Assembly (NCBI GenBank): GCA_019055375.1
Contig: JAHQIW010005195.1
Span: 62,001 to 126,000, forward strand
DNA: 64,000 nt
Source of the DNA: Parelaphostrongylus tenuis
Lineage: Eukaryota > Nematoda > Chromadorea > Rhabditida > Metastrongylidae
Reading direction: 5' to 3'
Shown: piece after piece, positions 10,580 through 21,724 of the stretch
How the letters are laid out: each line of letters begins with the position of its first letter
Position numbering within the stretch: the stretch's first letter is position 1
Program-made: the position numbers and the translations under genes
Notes under the pieces: generated by a model
The model's input: only the letters and a program-made list of their open reading frames with translations
Databases searched by the model: none
Told to the model about the DNA's origin: nothing

Positions 10580-12183
10580 TCATTGTTCGTTTTCGCTAGA
10601 ACTCCTCTTCCGTATCACTAGTGCAGAACAAGTGAAAAAAAAGGGTGAGAACTTGCCTTTTCCTCGTTGGAGGGCACATTGTTGTGGGATGAAACATGGT
10701 TTCCAGAGAGATCAGTCGAGGAGGAAGCCTTGAGCAAATCGGTCGCGTAACTTAAAAATGGAGAATGAGGTATGTCTCTGTGCTATGTGAAAAAGAGGTT
10801 ACTTATATTTGTCCGTATTTCTGAAAAGTTTTGCAAAATTGATCACAAAATTCCAAATTTCATAAATCTTATGGACACATTTTATGAGCGGGCCATTAGA
10901 TTCTTGTAGGCAGTCTAGTAGGAGTTATTAGTGCTGGAACAAGAAATGATTAATAGCGAGGAAATCAAGTGAAAAAATTATTTAATTACAGTGATCAAAA
11001 GTCTTCTGGATTTTTGTAAATTTTCCTAAGAGTGTGAGAGAAGATCACAGAAAAAATTGGCCGAACCGATTTGAATCGAAGAAATAAATGAAAATTTCTA
11101 CTAGGAATTATTAAAGGACGGGTGATTTTTGAATCGTAAATCTGATATCTAGTGACAAATTCCATGAATGATCCCGGATGTGAAGAGAATCATGTACCGA
11201 TCATTCCGAGTGTTTTCTTGAGACCAGGCTCAAATTTAAATATGCCTGGTAATTATTTTTATGCCATGCATGTGTTTTCTTATGTACATGTGTTTCGGCC
11301 TTGCAGCCTCGACAATTTTGTCTTAACCAATCCCTCTTAGAGGAGAACTCTCTTACATAGAGGAAACGCAGACGTACTATTTACGCGTGCTATTAAGTGA
11401 AAGAAATTACTAATGGGCGAGAGGGGTTGGCTAAGACGAAAGGCACTATGTAACTCACGAGGCTGCAAGACCGAAACACGTGTATTGCACAGAAAAAGTA
11501 CCCATAACAGACGATATGCATAGTTCAAAAATAATTATCAGGCAGCTTGAAACTGCAGAATAATAGTCAATATCGGATACGAATCCAGTCTCCCAAATGA
11601 AAGCAGCAATCTCCCGCAAGTTTTGCAATTTCTTGAGTATCACGCCTATTTTTGACTCTTGAAATTAACCAGCAGTATTTTTTACTGCCATGATCTCAAT
11701 CTGTATACCGTAGTAAGACAGATGGGAGAGAGAGAGAGAGAGATGAAGGATGCGAAGCAGGCAATTGGCTAGTGATGCTCGGTGAAGCTCGACGCGCGTC
11801 TGATTCTATTTTCCTCGGAAACTTTCCGGACTCAATAAAGAAAGCCCTAAAAGTCTCACCAAACCCAAGTGTTGCCAGTCTCTTCCTTCAAAGTGGGTGA
11901 ATTCTCGCCGATTTCTTCTTTAACAGTCAACGTCTGTCCAATCGCATTGCTTCCGTATAGACTCCCCTAGAGTATTGTGATTTATGAAACTAAAGTGATA
12001 GCAAAGTCGAAATATGATGACTTGAAAAATTCGTACGTTGGTGACATGAGGCGCAATGGATTCATCCGTACTTCATAATCTCTCAAGAGCAAATTCTTGG
12101 CCAAAAGCCTATAAACACTCACGTTTGCTTCGTAGGTCTGACACTTCTTTTCCTGTGTTTCCAAACTGAGTTTCATTTCCCAT
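10580..12183 (-). pseudogene. Short acidic protein, family 2 copy alpha (frameshifted start exon)
   Basis: This copy has the whole family layout. The start exon is 12202-12123 with ATG at 12183 after acceptor aatttcag, and donor GTGAGTG. Exon 2 is 11966-11860 (acceptor ctctag, TVKEEIGENSPT motif, donor GTGAGA). The 98-base exon is 10750-10653 (TDLLKASSSTD; donor GTTCTC) and the terminal exon is 10617-10580 (IRKRSSSENEQ, TGA). The coding part of the start exon is 61 bases, against 60 in alpha' and gamma, so it carries a one-base insertion that puts the ATG out of frame with exon 2. The intron before the terminal exon is only 35 bases. The acceptor ahead of the start ATG could be a trans-splice site or end a 5' UTR intron. 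It may be a pseudogene, or it may use another start. Confidence 0.45.
11725..11743. repeat. Short (GA)n tract
   Basis: Simple repeat in a family 2 intron. Confidence 0.85.
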
Positions 12184-12317
12184 AAGAGTCGCTGGATGCT
12201 AGCTGAAATTGAAAAAATCTTAGATACGAACCCGATAAACTTTAAATATATTCCAATCGAACTGCGACACAAAATAGCGAGTGCTGGAGACAAATATCGA
12301 GAACAAATTCTGGTACT

Positions 12318-13235
12318 TTTCAGTTACGAGGGGACAAATTAAAAATCGAACTCATTCAGTGGAGAGAAACTTTTCAAAGGAGTGTCAGTAACCTATCGAA
12401 AGCTGAGATTTGAGGCTACACCCACACCTCACCGGGTTTCAAAACACCCCTTCAAAATGTGGTAACATTCAAAATAAAATCATGTTTTATAAAACCACGT
12501 GTTTTTTTTTTCTCTTATCTCGCTTATATTTCGCTAGACAAAATTCCTTCCTTAAAGTGCTACAATTCAAACGATAGCACAAGCTTCAAAGAGCTCAAAA
12601 ATAGGTTTTCTTTTTGAAAAACTCTCTTGATCTATTGACCTTCCTTGGTCTTGATTTGCGCCTCAAACCTCGCCCGACAGGGCTATTTCTTTAGACTATT
12701 AGTAATCAACTGATAGTATAATTTTTCCTGATTCTAGCAATGCGCTTATTTTCTAGAAATACGGTTTAGCAGAGGAAATAAGACGGAGTTTTTACATTTT
12801 TGGAAGGTTGTTTACCGGTCATTCGACAATGCGAGGGCCGTGGCAGGGGGCATGGAAGGGGCAAGGCGAGGCGGAACGATCGATATACTGCTATTCAATT
12901 GGGGATTTTTCCTCCCCTTTGAAAGAAATTTAAAATTAGAACGATTGAGTAGGATACTAAGAAAATTTCTCTACACATTGATATACTTTTCGGCTTCCAG
13001 CGAGATGTATACTTGATTATAAAATGAAGGCAAAGGGCGTGTGTGCAACACAATTCTTGATCTGGATGTTACAGTATTATAAAGGGATGTTTCGAAAAAG
13101 CGGCGACGTGGAGCTGCAGCTTCGAGTCTCAGATTTCGTGTGGCTAGCAACACTCCCATCAGAATTAACTCTCCAGCGAATGAAATCGCTTTTTCATTTG
13201 TCTCTCAGAACTGGAAAAAAAACCCAGATATTTAT
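12318..13235. repeat. Large foldback element
   Basis: The left end (ttacgaggggacaaatt... cattcagtggagag) is the inverted counterpart of the right end (tctccagcgaatgaaatcgc...ttcatttgtctctcagaact). Both arms run for about 300 bases with a divergent GC-rich centre near 12830-12900. There is no transposase frame; it is non-autonomous. Confidence 0.65.
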
Positions 13236-13289
13236 CTACATAAATTCACGAATACAGTACAAACAGTATTGTGCTCATTGATGGAAAAA

Positions 13290-13590
13290 AGAGGATAAAA
13301 GAATAAAGCTCTCAGCGTCGATCCAGTCCCAACGTCATTCAGTTGTCTTCACTTCGCATGAGATGACTGAATGCGTATCTGGCCTTTCAAATGACTCGCG
13401 GTGGCCTATCGTTGTATCGAGTCAGTGCTGCTTATCCTCTCAGACAAGTCTGGTCCCAGTTTACCTATTGTGGAGAGATGGAAGATGATGGATGATGATG
13501 ATGATGTGGCTTGGTGACTGATGAGCGTGAGATCCAACAGTTGACTCCATGTACGACACAGAGCACTTCTAACCACTGGGGCACATGCGC
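13290..13590 (-). repeat. SINE-like element (family S1)
   Basis: It shares aataaagctctcagcgtcga and gactcgcggtggcct with the elements at 31.85-32.14 and 58.80-59.10 kb. On the minus strand it ends with an A-box-like agtggttagaagtgctctg. Three copies of similar length make a defined family. Confidence 0.6.
13481..13505. repeat. (GAT)n microsatellite
   Basis: Short tandem GAT run inside the S1 element; it makes the His-rich reverse frame, which is not a gene. Confidence 0.85.
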
Positions 13591-13599
13591 TCTTATTAC

Positions 13600-14060
13600 G
13601 TCGTCAAAAAGATACTGATGGGGTAGATCAACCATAACAGAAGGCTGGGGAGACACGGGAAAGAAGGGTGCAAAAGAGAACGATAATATCGTGAATCAGT
13701 ACGATAGTCCCTTTTCTGAGTCCCACGGACCAGAGATATAGATCTACGTGGCAACCGGAAGCGCTCTTCAGTGGAAAGCAATCCGAAAGAGGTGAAGTCT
13801 TCCATTCTCAATGGACGACCGCGAGAGGCGAGGTAGAGCACGCTGGTGTACTCGCTGCTAGTGGCCGAGTGGCTAATGATGCTTGGCGCGGGCCGATACC
13901 CTATCCTCCTGCCAGCACTCTCTGGCAATCAATAACGAACGCCTCAGTCTGGCTATCCTCGAGATTGCAGGGAGATGTGCTTAACCAGTATTCTACGACG
14001 TTCACAAATAAGACAACTCGTCAAATAAGCGATGAATGCGCAGAGAGAACGATTCGAACG
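13600..14060. repeat. Interspersed repeat with S2 tail
   Basis: The order tcccacggaccagagata, gtggcaaccg, ctcttcagtggaaagcaatcc and then an S2 A-box gtggccgagtggctaatgat matches 28.72-29.35 kb and 60.56-61.1 kb. Open frames on either strand come from this repeat and are not conserved. Confidence 0.5.
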
Positions 14061-14099
14061 AAATAATAGGAACAGCTGGGATTCGCTTCGTACTTCTAC

Positions 14100-14340
14100 C
14101 ATATCAATAAAAGAAAGGAAGAATGACTTCTAAAAACAACAGAAAGAATCATTAGAAAAAATATAAAGAAGTAAGAAACAAAAAACAATGATGGAAAGAA
14201 ACACATAGGAAGGGATGAAGAGATAATAGAAAGAAAGGGAAAGTGAAGAAATGGAAAGAATAGAGAAAATACGTAACAGAGGTGATAGTAAAAAGAAAGG
14301 CATAGAAAGAAAGAAGTGATGGAAGAAAAGAAACAGAAAG
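14100..14340. repeat. Purine-rich tract
   Basis: Almost pure A/G on the plus strand (gaaaga and aagaaag runs). The minus-strand open frame rich in Phe, Leu and Ser is an artefact of this composition. Confidence 0.8.
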
Positions 14341-15800
14341 GGTTCTTTCTGATTATGGGGGAACAAATGAAAAACCGACTTCATATTTGTTAGAGGAACT
14401 TTTCACAAGACAGCTTGTAACCATTGGAAAGCCGAGAGTTCGCGCTACAATCCCACATTGCCGGTTTTCGAAAAAGCCTTATTCTGATGTCGCTACAGGA
14501 GGAGATTCCTTGCGTGGCAGTACGTGCATATTTCTCGCCGGATACAGCTCTTCCTTTCGACTATTAGTAATCATTCGATGGTGTAATCGTTTCCGATTCG
14601 AACGCTGCGCTTATTTCCCGAAAAGGACCGTTTCTCTGAAACGATTTAGGTAAAGTTAGCTAAAATCGTATTTGACGTCAAGGAGATCTTTGGCCGATTC
14701 ACGTGCGGCTGGCTGAGCCCGCCACGTTCGATGATGCGATGTTCGTCGAATTTTCGGGCATTTGAGCGCGTAGAGAAGTATCCGTCAACAGTTCACGTGC
14801 CAATTGAAAGAATTTCGACTTCCTATAAACCTCGACATAATTAGTTGTTATAAGAAAATCGAGATAACTTATCCTGATTAGCTGACGCGAGGTTGGTAAA
14901 TTAGTCGTAGAAGTCGGCTGACGTTTCGGCGACCCGCTTCTTCAAAGCCTGGCGTATGTAGTACTAGTCTATTTGAATGATTCGGATGGTCTTATTTATA
15001 TGCTGCCTAGGTCAGTTTAGAAGATCAAACGAAGAAAGAGCACGAGATCTTGCGAGATAGTGACGCAACTCGTGGGTTCATTTCGGGATTTTGGGCGTTT
15101 ATCCAAAATACCTCAAGAGTTTTTGCGCGTGGATGTTTTTGATTCCTGCGCCAGGATTGTAACAGTCACATCAAAACCGTTGTTGTTGTGTATTTGTGCC
15201 CTATGTAAACCTAAAGGTTTTCGTTTTATCTATTTTAGATTTACTATCTAGATGTTCTTTTATGCGGATGAAAAGTGCTCTACTCGTTTCGCCTATATAT
15301 TCTTCCCCTCATGTCTTACATGTTAGTAAATAAATTGTGCCCGATCTCATACAATCCCCCTGTTTTCCGTCAGGGCAGATCATACAGTTTTTGGTAGCAT
15401 CTTTTTAGGCACCTTTTTCACGTGTCAACCTCCGCACTTGAATTGGCCGAAGACCTCGTTGGTCGCAAACGGGAACTCTACTTTACTGGCTTGCTGCGTT
15501 TCAGAGAAACAATCTTTTCAGGAGGTAAGCGCTGCGTTGGAATCTCAAACGATTATGCTATCGCACAACTACTAGTAGTCGGAAGAAAAGCTCTGTCCGG
15601 CAAGAAATATGCGCGTCTGAGGCTATTTTTATCTTGGATTTTACGTCGTTACGAGGGGTGTTTTTGAAAAAGCGGTGATGTGAAGCTGTAGCCTAAAGTC
15701 TTTAATTTCGAATGGCTATAAAGACTCCTGTGAAGAATTCCTGTCCCAGCGAATGAGATCGGTTTTTCATTTCTTCCCTTGTAGTAAGAAAGAACCAAAT
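14340..15800. repeat. Foldback element interrupted by a Penelope-like fragment
   Basis: The left arm (gttatgg-like end, aaccgacttcatatttgtt near 14372, to about 14680) and the right arm (about 15430-15790, ending agcgaatgagatcggttttt and catttcttcccttgtag) are inverted copies of the same family. The 750-base centre holds retroelement sequence unlike the centres of the other copies. Confidence 0.6.
14880..15430 (-). mobile_element. Penelope-like retroelement 3' end with GIY-YIG endonuclease relic
   Basis: Read on the minus strand from about 15395 the frame gives CMICPD, then GTIYLLTC, EEYIGETSRALFIR and IKEHL. These are the two halves of a GIY-YIG nuclease domain (GTIY ... YIG) with the catalytic-type Arg and the downstream Glu-His. 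A TGA interrupts it between the two motifs where a Cys usually lies. Further on, ILAQES, then RKNS and a WI-like to ILDKRPKSRNEP stretch follow the usual C-terminal order of Penelope-like elements, and then agcgggtcgccgaaacgtc, typical of their 3' end. No reverse transcriptase portion is left, so this is a 5'-truncated dead copy. Confidence 0.65.
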
Positions 15801-15819
15801 TGATAATTGAAGGAAAGCC

Positions 15820-16050
15820 GGTAGAAAGAGGAAACGGAAAAATAATAGTAGAGGGAAGAAGAGAGAGGGAGCCGGAGAGAGAGGGAGCCGGAGAGAGAGG
15901 AAGAGGAAGCGAGAGAGGGAGAGAAACGACAGAGATAGAAAGTGAAAAGAATAGAAAGAATAGAGGAAAATAGATAAAGAAAAAAATAACGGAAAATATC
16001 GGTAGAAAAAAAAGGAAAATAGAAAGAAAAGATAAGTAAATAGTGAGATA
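15820..16050. repeat. Purine-rich GA/GGA tract
   Basis: Imperfect gagaga, ggaagag and gaaaga repeats. Three overlapping reverse frames of Phe/Ser/Leu arise from the composition only. Confidence 0.85.
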
Positions 16051-16148
16051 CATAGGAATTTTCCACAACTAGCGATAATTTCCCAAATAGAAAAATCAGA
16101 GATTAAGGGATTTGACAAGTGAAATGAAAATTCAATGCCATTTTTCAC

Positions 16149-16670
16149 TTACGGTAGCCGCTTGTGTGTTTCTACGACGCAGGCATGATGACGCCTAATT
16201 CCTGACGAAACGTGGTATGAGACAACATTTGATTCATAACTCGAGTCCCGCGCATGCAATCCTGGAGGAACCACAACATGGAACTCGCTTCGCTGCTTTG
16301 AGGTTCCTCTCCACAGAACAAGCGAGACTGAACGCCCCAAGGTTCGGCGGCAAAGTGGAGATCCGCCTCTTCTCTTCTAGATAAGTTGAATGCTGTCGAT
16401 ACTCGTAGTTGAGTATGAGGATGTGCAACTAGCTGTGCTAACACGATACAAGAAAGTCGTCAGCTCTTGCAGATTTGAACGAAAAAAAAACCGGTGTCCT
16501 TACAGCTAGGATCGATCATTCCACAACTAACGCTGGCCGTTTGAAGACCATGTGGACGTTTCGTCCCACACTGCGCGAACGTCGCATCTCGCTCAGCTAC
16601 TGCAATGGCGGCGTCTATTATGAAAGAAAATGAAGGCTCTCGTGGCAACAAAGACGCAGGAAGCACCACA
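16149..16670 (-). other. GC-richer open segment, possible exon pair of unknown gene
   Basis: Base composition is richer in G and C than the surroundings. On the minus strand a frame ending at a GTAAGG donor (near 16510) can join, across about 80 bases, a second frame after the acceptor gtgttag (near 16440). The second reads PHTQLRVS, then RREEADLHF, then MLWFLQDC and runs to a TAG at about 16174. The composition looks protein-like and I do not recognise it. Against this, all three reverse frames are open over much of the second segment, and part of the first segment is repeated at 61.29-61.44 kb. It may be repeat or decayed host sequence. Confidence 0.3.
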
Positions 16671-16884
16671 ATCCTGCATAGAGACGCAGATGCCGCCGTC
16701 TAAGACTACCGCGAAAGCGACGTGCGCGACGCCGCCTGGCTATAAACGATGGTCCACACGGGTTACAGCACTGCAGGCGGTAGCCGACGACGCGATCCTC
16801 CTTGTTGATCGAAGAGAGCCTTGCTGTCGTTGTGACAGGAAATATTCCGGGATGGTAAGAATTCCTACTACTATAAATGCACCA

Positions 16885-17085
16885 ATGTGATTGGGCGGAT
16901 GTGGCGCAAATGGTTAGGGGTGCCCTGCGAGAAACATGTTGTCGATGATGCACTCCCGCGCTCAAAATTCACCAAACCTTCTATCTTTCCTGGTTCGACA
17001 AATTGGTACCACACTATTGTCTAGGAAGATTAGCAGCAGCGATATTGATGGATTGGTAAGCCAAACTGAGCCAGTGTAAAGGCCA
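16885..17085. repeat. SINE-like fragment
   Basis: Starts gatgtggcgcaaatggttag, an A-box-like head, and continues with caccaaaccttctatc and attagcagcagcg, matching the fragments inside the zinc-finger introns at 1.33-1.50 kb. Confidence 0.4.
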
Positions 17086-17189
17086 AATATGAATTCAGTC
17101 TCTTCTAAAAATGCCTATTGTAGACGAACGCATTGCGCGTTCCTGAGGGGTTGGCCAACGCCAAAAACTTTATGCTTTCGTGTTCTTTT

Positions 17190-17710
17190 GAATTATATGG
17201 GGAACCTGATCTCATTCGCTGGAGAGGAATTTTTCATAGGAGTTTTTAGTAACCATTTGAAAGCTAGAGACTTCAGGCTACAGCCCTACAGTCGCCGGTT
17301 TCTTAAAACACCGTTTTTGTAACGCCGTCAAATCCAAAATAAAAGTAGCCTCAGACGCACATATTTCCAGCCGAACAGAGCTCTTTCTTTGGACTACTGA
17401 TATTCATTCAATAGTGTGGTTGTTTTTGTTTCCAACGCTATGCTTATATCTTGAAAAGATCGTTTCTTTGAAAACGCAGCAGGTGAAATAAGTTGAATTC
17501 ACATATGCGCGTGTGAGACATAGCTTTGTGTAGATTTTACAGCGTTATAAAAGAGTTTTTTTCGGAGACCGGCGATGTTGGGCTGTAGTCACAAATCTAA
17601 GCTTTCCAATGGTTGCACACACTCTTATGAAAACTTCTTCTTCAACGAATGAGATCGATTTTTCATTGATCCCCTTATAACCAGAAAGAACCATCCTTTC
17701 ATTGACCCGA
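17190..17710. repeat. Compact foldback element
   Basis: The left arm begins tgatctcattcgctggagag and the right arm ends ttcttcaacgaatgagatcg. The arms are inverted copies nearly back to back, so the DNA can form a long hairpin. Confidence 0.65.
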
Positions 17711-17929
17711 TGTTCGAGTTTGATGCTTTTTGTATTTCGTTAGGAAAAACGCTTAATTTCAATTGATTGTCTGCTAACTCTTTGTGGACGGGCGTTAAAC
17801 TGCAGCTATTACCACGAGTCGGAAGCTGCGCGTGAATTTCAATATTAAATGCTTTTTTGGCAACCAAGGCTTTTGGCTTTTTTTTTCTCTATTTCTTTGA
17901 TGTGCAAACGAAAAGGTTTTTGTCTGGAA

Positions 17930-18490
17930 TTTCTACTCAGCATCTACATCGTTTCCTTGTCATGCGTACGATGTTTGCCTCATTGGTTCGTATCGGCAGT
18001 AATAGTATAACGGCATAGTTCACCTTCAACATAAAACCCATTTACATGAATTAGACACTATATTCCATTATCAAACAAAAACTTCTCCATTTTCCTCTTT
18101 CAGGCTTAACAAAAGACTATTCACAGCCAACACTTCGTTTCCCCACTTTATAACAAATGTTCAGCAACCATCCAGTGGAATATCAAGTGATGTTCCTAGT
18201 CAATACTAACTGGAGTTTCGAAAATTCAGATTTTTGTACATAAGTAGTTTATCACTTCACATCAATGCTCCACTGAATTCAAGGTCAGTTCAAATAAGTT
18301 ATTAAGACTATCTGCAACAATACGGAAAAAATGATAGAACCACGTTGGCGTACAAGGCAGACCTAGACAGAATAATCGTAAAGACTTCTCGACTAGTAAA
18401 TCACAAAAAGAATGAATCGATAAGCAGGAGAAAGCATGTTGAAAAACTGTGATGAACTTCATCCCACTCATCATCGTGTCAGCATGATTC
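17930..18490. other. Conserved block 3' of zinc-finger copy B
   Basis: It aligns with 33.30-33.96 kb (3' of copy C) and 63.40-63.96 kb. On the minus strand a short frame reads NYAVILLLP here and KYAVIGLLP at 33.4 kb, with differences mostly in third positions, hinting at a small hydrophobic coding exon. The third copy has a stop there. Function is unknown; it could be the 3' UTR or a small neighbouring gene. Confidence 0.35.
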
Positions 18491-18734
18491 TAGCAAATGA
18501 CAAACAACGTACATTCCTTGACAGAGCAGATAAAACAAAAACACTAAATATCGGAAGACCATGACACCCATAGCGATGAAAAATGAAAGAGATGACAATG
18601 TGAAAACCGTAATAATACATTATCTAACAATTTATGTTAACCCACATAGCGTTTTCTTTGAATATCATGAGAAAAAATCTAATCTAATTAGAGTGCGTGA
18701 TATACGGAAGTCACATAAAATTGGTCTGACTCGT

Positions 18735-21724
18735 TCAGCAATCCGTATCATCATGCACAAGTGATTGAATTTCAAGGAAAAGACACATCCGTTTATGTTT
18801 ATTCAGACTGCTTTTATGACGAAACTTGTTGCCACATTTACAGCTGAAATCAGAAGAAAACAGTTGTCATTCTTGCTTAGTTATATGCTTGAATTAAAAT
18901 GCAAGACCAAGCCCAGAAGACGTCCTTTTACGGTTAACACTACCTAGTGAACTTTTCAGTTAGATTTTGACCTCGCTTCACTTGGAGTGTCTACATTCAA
19001 ACTTTAACGTTAATACAACATTCTACTGTTGTCCATCTTATTATCCTCTTTTGCAGAGCAAAACTTTGAAAATTGACAGAGAACAAAGAGATGAGAGACA
19101 CTCACTGAAATGCGTTCTCGATGGAGTGCGTGAATCTGTGTTCCCTCAGGCCATTCTTAGTAGCGAATGCTTTTCCGCAGATATTACACACATATGGTCG
19201 AATGTGTGTGTGAACCGAACGAATGTGTGCATTTAAGGACTAAACAAAGAGTTGTAGAGTTATATTATGGTAATTTCCATGTTGTAAAATTGCTCTTAAA
19301 TTTAAATGTTAACATAAAGACGTAGGAGTAGAATGGTACCTATATGCTTGTATGTTCCTTAAGAACATGGGTAGTGGTTAAAGGTGCACTGCAATACTTA
19401 CAGAAGCTGCTTCTGCGCGGCGCCCCTGACTCACCAATCATAGCATCACTCCGGGCCCAGGGGTCGACAAACTCGGAAAACTATTAGCAAAATGTTCTGG
19501 GAGACAGCAGCACTCACATTGAATATTTGCAGGCTATGTTAAACCATTGTAAAGGTCATACATGCAATCAACTACTTCCAAGGATGCTTGACAAAGATGA
19601 AAGATGCGCTGTAGCGTAGAAAGAGCGCCGTGCAAAATGGGTTGTCAGTAGTCTAAGGGATAGAGGAGGAGTTAAATCCCCTCCCACATGGGAACTTGAC
19701 TTATTACCAGTTACCTTACACCTTATTTTACCTGCTGCATTCCAGAGAAACGGTCTTTCCAGGATATAAGCACAGTGTTGAAGTCAGATTCGATTATGCT
19801 ATCGAATGATTACCAACAGTAAAAAAAAAAAGCTCTGTTTCAGCGAGAAATATGCTTCTGAAGCCAAGAAATGTTCTCCTGTAGTAACGTCAAAAAAGTT
19901 CTTTTCGAGAACCGCGACGTGGGGCTCTAGCCTCAAATCTGGGATTTCGAATAGCTACTAATATTCTTACGAAAAGTTCTTCTCCAGCGAATGAGATCGA
20001 TTTCTCATTTCTCACTCCTCATAAGGATCGAAATTTGTTATTGCATTACTGTTAGGTAATAGTAACCTTACGAGATTTGTATCCTGGACGGTCACATCCT
20101 TCGTACGAGCACTCAAAAAGCTGGTTCCGATGGTCGACTCGCTTGTGTTTGCTCAGCCCTAGAAGGTGCATGGATAAATCAATATTTAAAAAGCTACATT
20201 TTTCAAACAAATTACTGACAAAAATAACATAGTTATCACTAGAATTTGCTTCTGCCTGAAACACCGTATACTCTTCTGGTGTATGGATATAAGCGAAATC
20301 GATTTTTATCAGAAATCAAGTACACTTCGAATCACCTAGCGAACTCCTAGGCTGGACTTACAAAACGATCAATCAAGAAGCGCTAAAAATTAGTTAAAAC
20401 AGCATTAAATACTCACCACTTACGGTGCCAAACAATCGTCCACATTCCCCACAAGTAAGGCGTCCCTCTCTGAAATCACTTCAAATGTACACAACTCAAA
20501 GATTGTTTCAAGAAAAAAATTACTTACAAATGGTGCTTATTGATGTGTCTTTGAAGTAGAGCTTTGGACGCATAGTGGCCGCCGCACTTCACGCATTGTT
20601 CGGGTAACTAGAAATTATCGATATACCACCAAGACGTACCGACCACTATGTAGTAGAACAGAAACAGGACAGAACATTGCAAGATGAAGGAGACATGTCG
20701 TCCCACTACACCTCCACATGGGCTGAAGTACCAGACGTACAAATCATGACTCCGCCTCCTTCTTCAAGACGAGATATTCAGTCAACACGAAAAAAAAAAC
20801 CCTATACTATGATTTATTCGAATATAATTTCCATCATTAACAACAACGATTTCCCAATTTCAGGGCAATTTCTGGTGAAATTTGATAAAATTTTTCGAAA
20901 TTTCGCTCAACTGTAATCCGAACCAGATATTTTAAGTAGTAATCCGACGGTGTAATGTTGGGAGAGTATGGCGGATAAGGTGAAACTTCCTGAAACATCC
21001 CATCTGAGCTCTTTTATGACATTTTCGAACGATTTGGCAACATGAGGTAGGACGTAGATAATGCAGCACAATCACTTCGTCGTGTCTTACGACACAATCC
21101 GGTCATTTTGTTTGCAGTTCATGGCTACATCTGGTTGATTGCTCTTGAGAAAAAGCTGCATCAAAACTGTTTAGCCAGATTCCAAAGTTCTAGTAGAGGA
21201 CACCTTTCTGATCCCATTAAACGCACATTTAATCTAGTTTCGTGAATATTCCGTGTGCCGGTCGATTCTGCTAGTTTTCGGTTCGGTCCAAAATCGTCTG
21301 CGCTTTGGACGCATCAAAACAAATTCCAGTTTTCGTCTCCGGTGACAGTACAGTGCCAAGTGTTCCTTTTCGTCGACGGCGATTTTCTTCAAATCAAACA
21401 TGGGAAGTGAAACTTTCCGCAAATGGCGTTTTTCGGTTACAAAAGTCATCATCTTCAAAGTTTTATGAAAACCATCACATGAGTTATTTTGTATTTATAG
21501 ATAGATAGAAATAAATAGCATTTTCAACGCACTTGCAAACAAAAAAAATCTGCATAACTCTAATTTTACCAAGAATCAAAGCGAAAAATTATTAGACGGC
21601 GGAGTCATGTTTGTACACCTAATAGAGCGTGGGAAGTATAGGAATGGTACGGACCAACCTCTGCAAATGGCCTTTCATGTTCCTTTTGCAAATTCACATT
21701 GGTAGCGTGGAGTATTTTACGAAC
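18735..21724 (-). CDS. C2H2 zinc-finger protein, copy B (five fingers, 5' end unresolved)
   Basis: A probable nuclear nucleic-acid-binding protein. Exons are 21724-21659 (leader, KILHATNVN), 20607-20528 (finger 1, CVKC), 20469-20417 and 20158-20067 (finger 2, CGEC ... HKRVDH; start of finger 3, CSYEGC), 19239-19106 (end of finger 3, HIRSVH; RPYVC linker and finger 4, CNIC) and 18843-18735 (finger 5, CKCGNKF ... HKRMC; then a 16-residue tail and TGA). All joins keep frame, and exon sizes equal those of A and C. Good donors are GTAAGTA after finger 1 and GTGAGTG after finger 4; the donor after 20067 is the weak GTTACT. Finger 3 has 13 residues between Cys and His. Upstream, the sequence matching copy C's candidate start is closed in frame, so the true start is unknown. 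A mariner relic lies in the first intron. Confidence 0.65.
19660..20030. repeat. Right arm of a foldback element
   Basis: gagaaacggtctttccagga and ttctccagcgaatgagatcg are the arm signatures. It replaces the MTDD-like segment found at this position in A, C, D and E. Confidence 0.55.
20780..21475 (-). mobile_element. Mariner transposase relic, copy 2
   Basis: It has the same order as the relic in copy A (TFVTEKRHLRKV, MFDLKK, then FWTEP) on the minus strand but is more decayed; the EKW motif is no longer readable. It lies between the leader exon and the finger-1 exon of B, as in A, so one insertion was duplicated with the gene. Confidence 0.6.

Noticed and set aside
15649..16148. Long reverse frames rich in Phe, Ser and Leu resembling membrane proteins
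   Set aside because: All three reverse frames are open because the tract is nearly pure purine on the plus strand; there is no start, splice or homologue support.
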